Source: Aliivibrio_A sp016764915 (GTDB lineage Bacteria > Pseudomonadota > Gammaproteobacteria > Enterobacterales > Vibrionaceae). From it: DNA of 64,000 nt. The DNA lies in the NCBI GenBank assembly GCA_965224595.1, contig OZ245057.1:310001-374000 (forward strand), written 5' to 3'. A program made the translations under genes and the position numbers. Positions 45,776 through 55,794 of the stretch are shown here, one piece after another. The stretch's first letter is position 1. Every line of letters starts with the position of its first letter. The notes below the pieces were generated by a model, which was not told where the DNA came from, ran no database searches, and was given only the letters and a program-made list of their open reading frames with translations.

Positions 45776-47820
45776 TGACTGATTCAACTAACAGAGCGAT
45801 GCCATTGCGCATCGCTATTTTAGCTCTGCCTTGTGCAGAGCTAAATGCGTATGGACAACGCAGCAATTTACCCGTTGTAACACTTGAGTTAAATAGCGCG
45901 TCTGCCACTTTGTCGACCGTTATTACTCAAGTTATCGATGCTGTTTCTAAGGGCAATCTTGTCACTGTCACTCAACAAGGTGGCGTAACCGGGTTGATCT
46001 TTCTGGACGGTTTATCTGCCGCTAAAGAACGCATTCATCCTCACGCTTATTTGGCAGGTTACCACTCAGCGGAATGTACCACTCAAGCTTTAACTCAAGC
46101 GACTTTACAAGCTAAGCGTTTGCCTGCTGATATTACTCTTAATCATCAGTCTGATTCTCGCCTAGCTAACGATCAATTCTCGGATTTATGCACACTGATC
46201 GGTCACTTTGTACAACGCACAGTCCCTGCTACTGAAGCAATTCGAAACAAAACTGCCGATCACTACTGGTTTAGCCACTTCCATCAAGCCCGTGTTGCCA
46301 GTTTGACCCTGCTTGATACGGCGCAAACCACTAGCCTAATTCTGACTCAAGGTACCCAATTAACAGCAGCGTCCTTGCTACACACTGAGTCTCTCTTTTT
46401 TGCCATCAGCGCTAACAACCAAGCTGAACTCTTGCTTAAACTAGAGCAACTTCAATATCAGGTGGAAGCGACTCACGATATTAATGCGTTAATGACGCGC
46501 TATCTATCAGCGTATTCAACCAGCGCCACTCAGGCCTTAGTGGTTCAAGCTGCAGGCGTCCAAGCGCTGTATATTGAGATTACCTCAATGAAAACGGCGA
46601 TCACTGCCGCTTTCACTGAAAATAAACCACACAGAACCCCTGCAGGCAGCTGTTTTGTTGCTAACAGTGGCAAAGGATTAGGACAATCGGGCCTTACTTT
46701 TGTCTACCCAGGAGTCGGTACGGTTTATGGTGGCATGCTCAATGAACTGCATCGCTATTTCCCAAACCTGTATGCCAAACTAGAGCGTGAAGGTAATCTT
46801 AAAGAGATGCTACAAGCCGAGCATATCTATGGTGAAAACGCAGCAACCATGAGTTTAAGTCAGCTTGCCATTGCCGGTGTTGGTAGCAGTTATCTATTTA
46901 CTAAACTACTGTGTGATGAGTTTGCGGTTAAGCCTAACTTTGCGCTAGGTTACTCCAAAGGTGAGGCATCAATGTGGGCCAGCCTAGGGGTGTGGCATAA
47001 CCCTCACGCCCTGATTGAAGCGACCAAAACCAGTCCAATCTTTACCACCGCTATTTCCGGTGAATTAACAGCAGTGCGTGAAGCTTGGCAGCTGAACGAT
47101 AGCGAAATCATCACGTGGAATAGCTTTGTGGTTCGATGTGATGCGCTAACTATACAAGCAGCCCTCGTTGACTTTCCACACGTTTACCTCGCTATTATTC
47201 AAGGTGATACTTGTGTTCTTGCCGGTTGTGAGCAGCAGTGCAAAACGTTGCTGAAACAGATTAAGAAACGTGGCATTGCCGCGAATCGAGTCACGGCAAT
47301 GCATACCGCTCCAGCCATGAATCAGCACCAACAAGTGCATGATTTTTATAATCAACCACTGTGCGAGCCACTGCCTACTGATATTAAATTCATCAGCGCA
47401 GCAGGTTCATTGGCCAAAAACAGTAACCAGCCTATTGAGCTAAATCGCCAAAGTATTGCCCTCTCCATCGCGGATACTTTCTGTAATGGTCTTGATTTTA
47501 CTGACCTCATCAACAAAGCACGCGGCCATGGAGCCTCACTGTTTGTTGAAATAGGTGCAGACAGGCAAACCGCCACCTTAATCGACAAGATCAATGCACA
47601 GGCCGTGTCAGAACATGGTTCTACCTTTGCAGCAGCAATTGCTATTGATGCTAAAGGTGGCAGTGATGCAACCAACTTACTTAAATGTATTGCACAATTA
47701 ATTACGCACCGAGTGCCGCTCTCTATTGAGCCTCTCATTGCAGGGCTTACTCGCCTGCAAGATGCGCAGTCAGATCCTCTGGCAACAGCAAAACAAATGA
47801 AAGAAGGACAGTCAGTTTGA
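45775..47820 (+). CDS. pfaB: PfaB, PUFA synthase acyltransferase subunit
   Basis: A 681-residue acyltransferase subunit that helps fix the final product. The recognisable domain lies at about 310-600: YPGVGTVYGGMLNELHRYFP, then the nucleophile Ser394 in LGYSKGEASMWASL, and a C-terminal FVEIGADRQTATLIDKI. The N-terminal 300 residues have no clear motif; in related PfaB proteins this part is a degenerate ketosynthase-like region. The start is GTG, sharing one base with the pfaA stop (TAGTG), with AAAGGAG 11 bases upstream. Its stop overlaps the pfaC start by 4 bases. Confidence 0.93.
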   Translation: MTDSTNRAMPLRIAILALPCAELNAYGQRSNLPVVTLELNSASATLSTVITQVIDAVSKGNLVTVTQQGGVTGLIFLDGLSAAKERIHPHAYLAGYHSAECTTQALTQATLQAKRLPADITLNHQSDSRLANDQFSDLCTLIGHFVQRTVPATEAIRNKTADHYWFSHFHQARVASLTLLDTAQTTSLILTQGTQLTAASLLHTESLFFAISANNQAELLLKLEQLQYQVEATHDINALMTRYLSAYSTSATQALVVQAAGVQALYIEITSMKTAITAAFTENKPHRTPAGSCFVANSGKGLGQSGLTFVYPGVGTVYGGMLNELHRYFPNLYAKLEREGNLKEMLQAEHIYGENAATMSLSQLAIAGVGSSYLFTKLLCDEFAVKPNFALGYSKGEASMWASLGVWHNPHALIEATKTSPIFTTAISGELTAVREAWQLNDSEIITWNSFVVRCDALTIQAALVDFPHVYLAIIQGDTCVLAGCEQQCKTLLKQIKKRGIAANRVTAMHTAPAMNQHQQVHDFYNQPLCEPLPTDIKFISAAGSLAKNSNQPIELNRQSIALSIADTFCNGLDFTDLINKARGHGASLFVEIGADRQTATLIDKINAQAVSEHGSTFAAAIAIDAKGGSDATNLLKCIAQLITHRVPLSIEPLIAGLTRLQDAQSDPLATAKQMKEGQSV

Positions 47821-50800
47821 GTTCTCCAAAATCTAAAATTGCTATCGTTGGTTTAGCCAACCTCTATCCAGATGCCAAAACCCCACAACAGTTTTGGGAC
47901 AATCTTGTACAGCTCAAAGATTCTCGTACTCCTTTATCTGCCGAAAAGTTAGGAGCAAATCCTGCTGACTATCAAGGCGTTCAAGGCGAATCTGATCGTT
48001 TTTACTGCGATAAAGGGGGTTACATTGAAAACTTCCACTTCGATGCCAACGGCTACCAACAGCCAGCTGAGCACTTTCAAGGGCTAGATCAGAGCTTCTT
48101 ATGGGCACTGGATACCAGCCGTAAAGCACTGGCAGACGCGGGTATTGAATTAAATGCAGAGATCCTAGAGCGAACTGGTGTGATCATGGGAGCGCTGTCG
48201 TTTCCAACCACCAACTCCAACGAACTCTTCGTACCCATCTACCATTCAGTAGTGGAAAAAGCACTTAAAGAGAAACTCAACAGTGAGCAGTTCTCTTTAC
48301 AAGCTTTTGATGCGCAGTCAACAAACAAAAATACCACTCGCAGTGTTGCGATTAACGGCTCAATAGCTCATAACGCGTCAAAAGTTGTTGCTGATGCGCT
48401 TGGCCTTGGCAGCGCTCAACTTAGTCTTGATGCGGCTTGTGCCAGCTCTGTTTATTCGTTAAAACTGGCGTGTGATTACCTCTCTACAGGTAAAGCGGAC
48501 ATGATGTTGGCAGGAGCGGTATCAGGTGCCGACCCATTCTTCATCAACATGGGCTTCTCTATTTTCCACGCTTACCCCGACCACGGCGTGTCAGTCCCTT
48601 TTGACTCAAACAGTAAAGGACTATTCGCAGGTGAAGGCGCAGGTGTATTAGTACTGAAACGTCTTGAAGATGCACAGCGTGATGGTGACCATGTTTATGC
48701 TGTCGTCAGTGGTGTTGGCCTCTCAAATGACGGTAAAGGTCAATTTGTCTTAAGTCCAAACAGCAAAGGGCAAGTACAAGCATTTGAACGTGCTTATGAG
48801 TCATCAGATCTTCAGCCAGAATCTATTGAAGTCATAGAGTGTCATGCCACAGGAACACCTTTGGGTGATAAAGTTGAACTGACCTCTATGGAGCGTTTTT
48901 TCAGTGACAAACTCAATGGCAGTGCGACTCCGCTTATTGGCTCAGCAAAATCAAACCTTGGACACCTGCTAACCGCCGCTGGTATGCCGGGGATCATGAA
49001 AATGATCTTTGCAATGAAAGAAAAACTGCTACCACCAAGTGTCAACTTAAAAACACCACTTAGCTCACCTGACGGGTTGTTTGGTAGCCATACTCTACCA
49101 ATCGCAGTCCAGCCTTGGCCGGTAAAAGAGCAAAACATTGAGCGCCATGCCGGTGTCTCGGTCTTTGGTTTTGGTGGCTGCAATGCTCACTTATTGCTTG
49201 AATCGTACTCTGATTTAAATGAGGCGAGCGGCTTTAATAACTCAGCGCCTCTTGCAAGTAAACAGATAGAATTTAACATTACCGGTTTGGCCTCTCACTT
49301 TGGACCTCTCACTTCAGTGAATGCCTTCAACCAAGCGATTCAGCAAGATCATAATGCCTTCATTGATCTTCCCGCTAAGCGTTGGAAAGGGATTAATGAA
49401 CACCCTGAACTACTCGCGACCTTTGGTTTAGATGCCGTGCCTCAAGGTGCTTATATCGATCAATTTGAGTTGGATTTCTTACGCTTTAAAGTGCCACCAA
49501 ATGAAGATGACCGCTTGATCTCTCAACAGCTATTATTGATGAAAATAGCTGACGAAGCGATTCGAGATGCCAACTTAGTGGCCGGACAGAAAGTGGCAAT
49601 ATTGGTTGCTATGGAAACGGAGCTTGAACTTCATCAGTTCCGCGGACGTGTTAATTTACATACGCAGCTAGCACAAAGCTTTAAAGCAATGGGTGTAGAG
49701 TTAACCACTTCGGAATACCAAGCGCTCGAAGCTATCGCCATGGACAGTGTGTTAGACGCAGCGAAATTGAATCAGTACACCAGTTTTATTGGTAATATCA
49801 TGGCCTCTAGAATCGCCTCATTATGGGATTTCAATGGACCCGCCTTTACCATCTCAGCAGGGGACCAATCGGTTGCTCGTTGTGTTGATGTTGCGCAAAA
49901 CTTAATGTCTCAAGAATCTCTTGATGCTGTCGTCATTGCAGCGGTTGATTTAAGTGGTAGCGCCGAACAAGTGTTACTTAAAAATCAACAATCAACTGTT
50001 GATACCACGTGGAAAGTGGGCGAAGGCGCTGGTGCAGTGGTATTGGTTGATAGCCATTTAACCAACGTCGCTGAGAGTTACGGTCAGATCAATGCATTAG
50101 AGTTCAGCCGTTCACACTCATCTTCTGCCGCGACAGACCGACTACTGACTCAAACCGCGACAGCAACTGAGTCAATTTCAGTCGTTGAATTAAATCACTC
50201 AGCAACCGTTCGATCCTCTTTTGCCACAGACGTCTTTTCGCCAACCTGTAAACAGACTCAAGCAGAGCAGCGCATTGGACACTGTTACGCCGCTTCTGGT
50301 ATGGCGAGCTTGTTGCACGGTCTGCTTAACTTGAACGCCCAACCTGCGTCTCAAGCACAAAAAGCGGCTCTAGTAGTAACAGACAGTGAGCAGCAGTGTT
50401 CACAGATATTGCTGACTCAACAGCCGACACAACAGAGTGCCCTTAATGCACGTTTGTCTGAAGAGCTGGTTATCGATGCAAAAATTCAACTGGTGAGAAA
50501 CGTCACATTAGGTGGCCGAAATATCCACCAGCACATTATCTCTACTGAATTGACTGAATTATCCTCAATACAACAAAAAATTGCGACTGCCCAGCCTATT
50601 ATTGCTGCTGTACAGCCATCTGTTTCTGAACATGTTCTTCAAACTAAGAACCAACCACAAGCGCCATCTACTCCGGTTGCGCCGACCACAGGGTTTAAAC
50701 ATAGTATGACCAACAAGATTTCAAATCCCGAGTTACTAACGCCATTCCAACACAACCAGATGTTGGCTCAACAAGTTCATAAAGCGTTCTTACAAAACCG

Positions 50801-53492
50801 TGAACAAGGGCTTAAGTTAGCCGATGCCCTGTTAAAGGCTCAAATTGCCCAAGCGACTGGACAATCTCAAGCCGCTGTTTCAGCACCTATTGCTACTCAA
50901 ATACCAGTACCGGATCACTCATCGCAAACTCACGCTTATGTAGCACCAACCCCTGAGCGTAAACCTTGTATTTGGGATTATGATGATCTGGTTGAGTACG
51001 CAGAAGGGGATATTGCCAACGTGTTTGGTTCTGATTATGCCATCATCGATAACTATTCACGCCGTGTAAGACTGCCGACTACCGATTACCTATTGGTCTC
51101 TCGTGTCACCAAACTTGACGCCACCATGCTTGAGTACAAACCAAGTACCATGACCACCGAGTATGACATCCCTGTCGATGCTCCATACTTGGTAGATGGC
51201 CAAATTCCATGGGCAGTCGCGGTTGAGTCTGGTCAGTGTGATTTAATGCTGATCAGCTACTTAGGTATCGATTTTGAAAACAAGGGAGATCGCGTTTATC
51301 GTCTGCTTGATTGCACCCTCACCTTCTTAGAAGATTTGCCGCGTGGTGGCGATACGCTACGCTACGACATCTCAATCAAGAATTTTGCCCGTAACGGCGA
51401 TACCCTGTTGTTCTTCTTCTCTTACGAATGTTTCGTTGGTGATAAGATGGTTCTTAAGATGGATGGCGGTTGTGCGGGTTTCTTCACCGATGAAGAGCTT
51501 GCTGACGGTAAAGGCGTAATCCACACTGAAGATGAGATCAATGCACGTAAACTGGCGGTTAAGCAGCGTTTTACTCCGCTACTAAATTGCAACAAAACGC
51601 AATTTAGCTATCCTGAATTGCATCACTTACTCAACGCTAATATAACGGGCTGTTTTGGCCCAAGTCACGCTCACGTAGTGCACCAACCATCACTTTGCTT
51701 TAGCTCTGAAAAGTTCATGATGATCGAGCAGATTAATCATGTCGGTCCACAAGGTGGGACATGGGGACTGGGTATAATTGAAGGGCAAAAGCAACTAGAA
51801 CCAGATCACTGGTATTTCCCATGTCATTTCAAAGATGACTCGGTAATGGCGGGTTCATTGATGGCAGAAGGTTGTGGTCAATTATTGCAATTCTTTATGT
51901 TGCATCTTGGTATGCACACGTTAACCAGTAATGGACGTTTTCAACCTCTTGAAAATGCTTCACAACAAGTGCGTTGTCGTGGTCAAGTTCTACCGCAATC
52001 TGGTGTACTGACTTATCGCATGGAAGTGACTGAAATTGGCACATCTCCTCGTCCATACGCAAAAGCGAACATTGATATCCTTCTTAACGGTAAAGTGGTA
52101 GTGGATTTCAAAAACTTAGGAGTGATGATCAAAGAGGAAGATGAGTGTACTCGCTACCTGCCAAGTTCAGAGGCTGAACAAGTTATCGTTTCAAATACAG
52201 CCTCCGTTAATCAATCTGCCTCTGTTAATGCGCCATTGATGTCTCAGATCCCTGATTTACAAACTGCGCCAAACAAAGCGGTGGTTCCTCTACAACACAT
52301 TGAAGCACCGTTAACACCAGATTACCCTAACCGTACTCCTGATAGCGTACCTTTCACGCCGTATCATATGTTTGAATTTGCGACAGGTAACATTGAGAAG
52401 TGCTTTGGCCCTGATTTTGATATCTATCGCGGCATGATCCCACCACGTACGCCATGTGGTGACCTACAACTGACCACTCGTGTGATCGAAGTAAACGGTG
52501 AGCGTGGTAACTTCAAAACACCGTCATCATGTATTGCTGAATACGAAGTACCTGCTGACGCGTGGTATTTTGATGAGAACAGCCATCAAACATTGATGCC
52601 ATATTCAGTGTTGATGGAAATTTCGCTACAGCCAAATGGTTTCATTTCAGGTTACATGGGTACAACTCTTGGTTTCCCTGGTCTTGAACTCTTCTTCCGT
52701 AACTTAGATGGCAGCGGGAAAATGCTACGCAACGTTGATCTTCGAGGCAAAACCATCGTCAATGATTCTCGTCTGCTCTCTACCGTCATGATGGGCACCA
52801 ACATTATACAAAGCTTTACGTTTGAACTAAGCACTGACGGCATTCCATTCTATGAAGGTAAAGCGGTCTTTGGTTATTTCAAAGGCGAAGCACTTAAAGA
52901 TCAGCTCGGTTTAGACAATGGCAAGGTGACTCACGCTTGGCATGTTGATAACAACCAAACTCCTGATCAAACCATCAATCTATTGGACAAGAACACGCGC
53001 TACTTCAATGCACCTGTTTCTGCCCAAGGGCTTGAACAGACACACTATAAACTGGCAGGTGGCCGCCTTAATTTCATCGACACAGTGAAAATTACCACTG
53101 GTGGCGGCAAAGCAGGGTTAGATTACCTTTATGCTGAACGTACGATTGACCCAAGTGACTGGTTCTTCCAATTCCACTTCCATCAAGATCCAGTAATGCC
53201 TGGCTCACTTGGTGTAGAAGCGATCATCGAACTGATGCAAACTTACGCCATCAATAAAGATCTTGGTGCTGGTTTTACCAATCCGAAATTTGGTCAAATC
53301 CAATCAGAAGTGAAGTGGAAATATCGTGGACAGATCAATCCGCTTAACAAGCAGATGTCACTGGATGTCCACATTACCGCTATTAAAGATGAAGACGGCA
53401 AGAAAATTATTATTGGTGATGCCAACTTAAGCAAAGATGGGCTTCGTATTTATGAAGTAGCTGATATCGCAATCTGTATAGAAGAGGCCTAA
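47817..53492 (+). CDS. pfaC: PfaC, PUFA synthase subunit (KS-CLF-DH-DH)
   Basis: A 1891-residue subunit that condenses chains and places the cis double bonds. Order: ketosynthase (about 5-460, Cys208 in SLDAACASSVYSL); chain-length-factor-like second ketosynthase (about 480-880), in which the cysteine position reads TISAGDQSVARC, hence no nucleophile; an Ala/Gln/Pro linker; and two FabA-type dehydratase/isomerase domains with His1337 in WYFPCHFKDDSVMAGSL and His1787 in FFQFHFHQDPVMPGSLG. The start is a TTG with AAGGA 8 bases upstream, inside the end of pfaB; this is an unusual start codon for such a large gene. All active sites look intact. Confidence 0.96.
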   Translation: MSSPKSKIAIVGLANLYPDAKTPQQFWDNLVQLKDSRTPLSAEKLGANPADYQGVQGESDRFYCDKGGYIENFHFDANGYQQPAEHFQGLDQSFLWALDTSRKALADAGIELNAEILERTGVIMGALSFPTTNSNELFVPIYHSVVEKALKEKLNSEQFSLQAFDAQSTNKNTTRSVAINGSIAHNASKVVADALGLGSAQLSLDAACASSVYSLKLACDYLSTGKADMMLAGAVSGADPFFINMGFSIFHAYPDHGVSVPFDSNSKGLFAGEGAGVLVLKRLEDAQRDGDHVYAVVSGVGLSNDGKGQFVLSPNSKGQVQAFERAYESSDLQPESIEVIECHATGTPLGDKVELTSMERFFSDKLNGSATPLIGSAKSNLGHLLTAAGMPGIMKMIFAMKEKLLPPSVNLKTPLSSPDGLFGSHTLPIAVQPWPVKEQNIERHAGVSVFGFGGCNAHLLLESYSDLNEASGFNNSAPLASKQIEFNITGLASHFGPLTSVNAFNQAIQQDHNAFIDLPAKRWKGINEHPELLATFGLDAVPQGAYIDQFELDFLRFKVPPNEDDRLISQQLLLMKIADEAIRDANLVAGQKVAILVAMETELELHQFRGRVNLHTQLAQSFKAMGVELTTSEYQALEAIAMDSVLDAAKLNQYTSFIGNIMASRIASLWDFNGPAFTISAGDQSVARCVDVAQNLMSQESLDAVVIAAVDLSGSAEQVLLKNQQSTVDTTWKVGEGAGAVVLVDSHLTNVAESYGQINALEFSRSHSSSAATDRLLTQTATATESISVVELNHSATVRSSFATDVFSPTCKQTQAEQRIGHCYAASGMASLLHGLLNLNAQPASQAQKAALVVTDSEQQCSQILLTQQPTQQSALNARLSEELVIDAKIQLVRNVTLGGRNIHQHIISTELTELSSIQQKIATAQPIIAAVQPSVSEHVLQTKNQPQAPSTPVAPTTGFKHSMTNKISNPELLTPFQHNQMLAQQVHKAFLQNREQGLKLADALLKAQIAQATGQSQAAVSAPIATQIPVPDHSSQTHAYVAPTPERKPCIWDYDDLVEYAEGDIANVFGSDYAIIDNYSRRVRLPTTDYLLVSRVTKLDATMLEYKPSTMTTEYDIPVDAPYLVDGQIPWAVAVESGQCDLMLISYLGIDFENKGDRVYRLLDCTLTFLEDLPRGGDTLRYDISIKNFARNGDTLLFFFSYECFVGDKMVLKMDGGCAGFFTDEELADGKGVIHTEDEINARKLAVKQRFTPLLNCNKTQFSYPELHHLLNANITGCFGPSHAHVVHQPSLCFSSEKFMMIEQINHVGPQGGTWGLGIIEGQKQLEPDHWYFPCHFKDDSVMAGSLMAEGCGQLLQFFMLHLGMHTLTSNGRFQPLENASQQVRCRGQVLPQSGVLTYRMEVTEIGTSPRPYAKANIDILLNGKVVVDFKNLGVMIKEEDECTRYLPSSEAEQVIVSNTASVNQSASVNAPLMSQIPDLQTAPNKAVVPLQHIEAPLTPDYPNRTPDSVPFTPYHMFEFATGNIEKCFGPDFDIYRGMIPPRTPCGDLQLTTRVIEVNGERGNFKTPSSCIAEYEVPADAWYFDENSHQTLMPYSVLMEISLQPNGFISGYMGTTLGFPGLELFFRNLDGSGKMLRNVDLRGKTIVNDSRLLSTVMMGTNIIQSFTFELSTDGIPFYEGKAVFGYFKGEALKDQLGLDNGKVTHAWHVDNNQTPDQTINLLDKNTRYFNAPVSAQGLEQTHYKLAGGRLNFIDTVKITTGGGKAGLDYLYAERTIDPSDWFFQFHFHQDPVMPGSLGVEAIIELMQTYAINKDLGAGFTNPKFGQIQSEVKWKYRGQINPLNKQMSLDVHITAIKDEDGKKIIIGDANLSKDGLRIYEVADIAICIEEA

Positions 53493-53500
53493 GCGAGATT

Positions 53501-55141
53501 ATGACAATGAATAACACATTAACCAACAACGAAAAGCTGACACCTTGGCCATGGCAGGTTGAAGAGTCAACGACTGAGTTCAGCGAAGCCGCTATTACTA
53601 AAATACTCAAAGATTTCACTATGGGTTGTTATGCTATCGCCCACCCTGAAAAAGGGTTAGGCCTTAGCCAGCAAGCGAATATCACATCAAACGATAGCGC
53701 CAGCGCCAAAGGGACACACCCTGTCAGTGCTTTTGCTCCTGCTTTGGGTACTCAAAGCTTAGGCGATGCAGATTTTCGTCGTGTTCATGGCGTCAAATAC
53801 GCCTATTACGCTGGTGCAATGGCCAATGGTATCTCTTCAGAAGAGTTAGTGATTACTCTTGGTCAAGCTGGGATCTTATGTTCATTTGGTGCGGCAGGTT
53901 TAATTCCTTCTCGCGTTGAACAAGCGATCACTCGCATTCAAGCAGCGCTGCCTAACGGGCCTTATGCATTCAACTTGATCCACAGCCCAAGCGAACCTGC
54001 ACTAGAACGTGGCAGTGTTGAGCTATTTTTAAAGCATAAAGTACGCACAGTTGAAGCCTCTGCCTTTCTTAATTTAACGCCGCAAATCGTTCAATATCGC
54101 GCAGCTGGTCTTAGCCGTAATGCAAAAGGCGAGATTAACATTGCCAATAAAGTGATTGCTAAAGTGAGCCGCACCGAAGTTGCTCGTCACTTCATGCAGC
54201 CAGCTCCTGCTAAAATGCTGCAAGGCTTGGTGGATGACGGTCGCATTACTGCCGAGCAGATGGAGTTAGCACAGCTGGTTCCTATGGCGGATGACATTAC
54301 CGCCGAAGCAGATTCAGGCGGCCACACAGATAACCGTCCATTAGTTACTCTTTTGCCTACTATTTTGGCATTAAAAGATGAGATACAAGCAGAGTATAAC
54401 TTCAACCCACCACTACGTGTAGGTACGGGTGGAGGTGTAGGTACTCCAGATGCGGCACTTGCAGCCTTTAACATGGGCGCTGCTTACATTGTCACAGGCT
54501 CAATTAATCAAGCGTGCGTCGAAGCTGGCGCCAGTGAGCATACTCGTAAACTGCTTTCAACGACTGAGATGGCTGATGTCGCGATGGCACCAGCAGCAGA
54601 TATGTTCGAGATGGGTGTGAAACTGCAAGTAGTGAAGCGCGGTACTCTTTTTCCAATGCGCGCTAACAAACTGTACGATCTGTATATACGTTATGACTCT
54701 ATTGAAGATATTCCAGTCGCTGAACGTGAGAAGCTTGAAAAGCAGGTTTTTCGCTCAACGTTAGATGATATCTGGGCAGGTACCGTGGCACACTTTAACG
54801 AGCGTGACCCAAAACAGATTGAACGCGCACAAGGTAACCCTAAGCGTAAAATGGCACTGATTTTCAGGTGGTATCTGGGGCTTTCTAGTCGCTGGTCTAA
54901 CAGCGGTGAAGTAGGCCGTGAAATGGATTATCAAATTTGGGCAGGCCCTGCACTCGGCGCATTTAATGCGTGGGCTAAAGGGTCATACCTTGATGATTAT
55001 ACTCAGCGTAATGCTGTCGACCTTGCCAAGCATTTAATGTATGGCGCAGCCTATCTGTCTCGCGTTAATTTATTGCTATCACAGGGTGTCAATCTTCCGC
55101 AATCGATTATCCGTTGGAAACCAACAGACCGAATGGCATAA
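53501..55141 (+). CDS. pfaD: PfaD, PUFA synthase enoyl reductase
   Basis: A 546-residue FMN-dependent enoyl reductase of the 2-nitropropane-dioxygenase-like barrel type that saturates selected double bonds during chain growth. Visible: GVKYAYYAGAMANGISSEEL, ILCSFGAAGLIPSRVEQAI, the substrate/flavin loop ADSGGHTDNRPLVTLLPT, and the phosphate-binding VGTGGGVGTPDAALAAFNMG. It starts 8 bases after pfaC and ends the operon at a strong terminator. Length is normal. An ATG two codons in (53507) is an alternative start. Confidence 0.96.
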   Translation: MTMNNTLTNNEKLTPWPWQVEESTTEFSEAAITKILKDFTMGCYAIAHPEKGLGLSQQANITSNDSASAKGTHPVSAFAPALGTQSLGDADFRRVHGVKYAYYAGAMANGISSEELVITLGQAGILCSFGAAGLIPSRVEQAITRIQAALPNGPYAFNLIHSPSEPALERGSVELFLKHKVRTVEASAFLNLTPQIVQYRAAGLSRNAKGEINIANKVIAKVSRTEVARHFMQPAPAKMLQGLVDDGRITAEQMELAQLVPMADDITAEADSGGHTDNRPLVTLLPTILALKDEIQAEYNFNPPLRVGTGGGVGTPDAALAAFNMGAAYIVTGSINQACVEAGASEHTRKLLSTTEMADVAMAPAADMFEMGVKLQVVKRGTLFPMRANKLYDLYIRYDSIEDIPVAEREKLEKQVFRSTLDDIWAGTVAHFNERDPKQIERAQGNPKRKMALIFRWYLGLSSRWSNSGEVGREMDYQIWAGPALGAFNAWAKGSYLDDYTQRNAVDLAKHLMYGAAYLSRVNLLLSQGVNLPQSIIRWKPTDRMA

Positions 55142-55166
55142 CTCGTACTTAGAGTCACTTGACTAT

Positions 55167-55191
55167 TTCGACCGCGCAGGCCGCGGTCGAA
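55167..55191 (+). terminator. Rho-independent terminator of the pfaABCD operon
   Basis: A 10-bp GC-rich stem TTCGACCGCG / CGCGGTCGAA with the loop CAGGC, followed by TTTTATTTT, 26 bases after the pfaD stop. Confidence 0.9.
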
Positions 55192-55297
55192 TTTTATTTT
55201 CATCCTCTAAATTCTTCACCACACCCTTCAGTAATAGAACTATCATTAAACAAACTGTTCGCCATTATCTAAAAGTAAGCATCGTTGGAGAATCTAT

Positions 55298-55771
55298 ATG
55301 CAGTATATTTTCGTCACCTCTGTCGAGCAGCTTCCCATCGTATTATCCAAATTTAGAATACAATGTTTTAAAGTCACAGCGCCACTCCTCGTGACCGTTT
55401 GTCTACTCACTTTTTACTACCAAACTAGTCTCATTTTTCCATTAGCCGCGTTTTTTCTTTCACTCTATTACTATTTAACAACTAGCCTAAAAATCAAGAA
55501 TCTACCTCAATTCCATCACAGCTATATGCTGATCATTGACATGAAGCTGCATACGCTACGCATAATAGAAGAGGTATTCGATAAAACGGTGAGTTTTGAT
55601 AAAGTCATTAGCGTTAATACTTCAAGTAACCATGCGGTCAACCTTGAGTTAACCCATAACAATTCACTCTGTTTAGAGGGCTACCGGAATCAAGAGGAAC
55701 TTGCTGTAATCATTAAAGGACTATTTAACAGTAGAACGACAAAATCGACAAAAAAAGAGAGAGGCCAATAG
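55298..55771 (+). CDS. Small two-helix membrane protein of unknown function
   Basis: A 157-residue predicted inner-membrane protein. Two adjacent helices (about 28-48, APLLVTVCLLTFYYQTSLIF; about 50-66, AAFFLSLYYYLTT) are followed by a soluble domain of about 90 residues with beta-like pattern (YMLIIDMKLHTLRIIEEVFD, then VNLELTHNNSLCLEGYRN). The layout recalls PH-like membrane proteins, but I assign no family. GGAG precedes the ATG by 8 bases. It follows the pfa terminator and has its own terminator, which overlaps its last codons. A link with the PUFA genes is only positional. Confidence 0.72.
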   Translation: MQYIFVTSVEQLPIVLSKFRIQCFKVTAPLLVTVCLLTFYYQTSLIFPLAAFFLSLYYYLTTSLKIKNLPQFHHSYMLIIDMKLHTLRIIEEVFDKTVSFDKVISVNTSSNHAVNLELTHNNSLCLEGYRNQEELAVIIKGLFNSRTTKSTKKERGQ

Positions 55772-55781
55772 GCCTCTCTCT
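55756..55781. terminator. Bidirectional terminator overlapping a gene end
   Basis: A perfect 11-bp stem AGAGAGAGGCC / GGCCTCTCTCT with the loop AATA; the TAG stop of the rightward gene lies at the loop. Read leftwards it is followed by a run of Ts (complement of the A-run at 55750-55756), making it a typical terminator for a leftward transcript. Confidence 0.88.
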
Positions 55782-55794
55782 GAATTTATCATTT

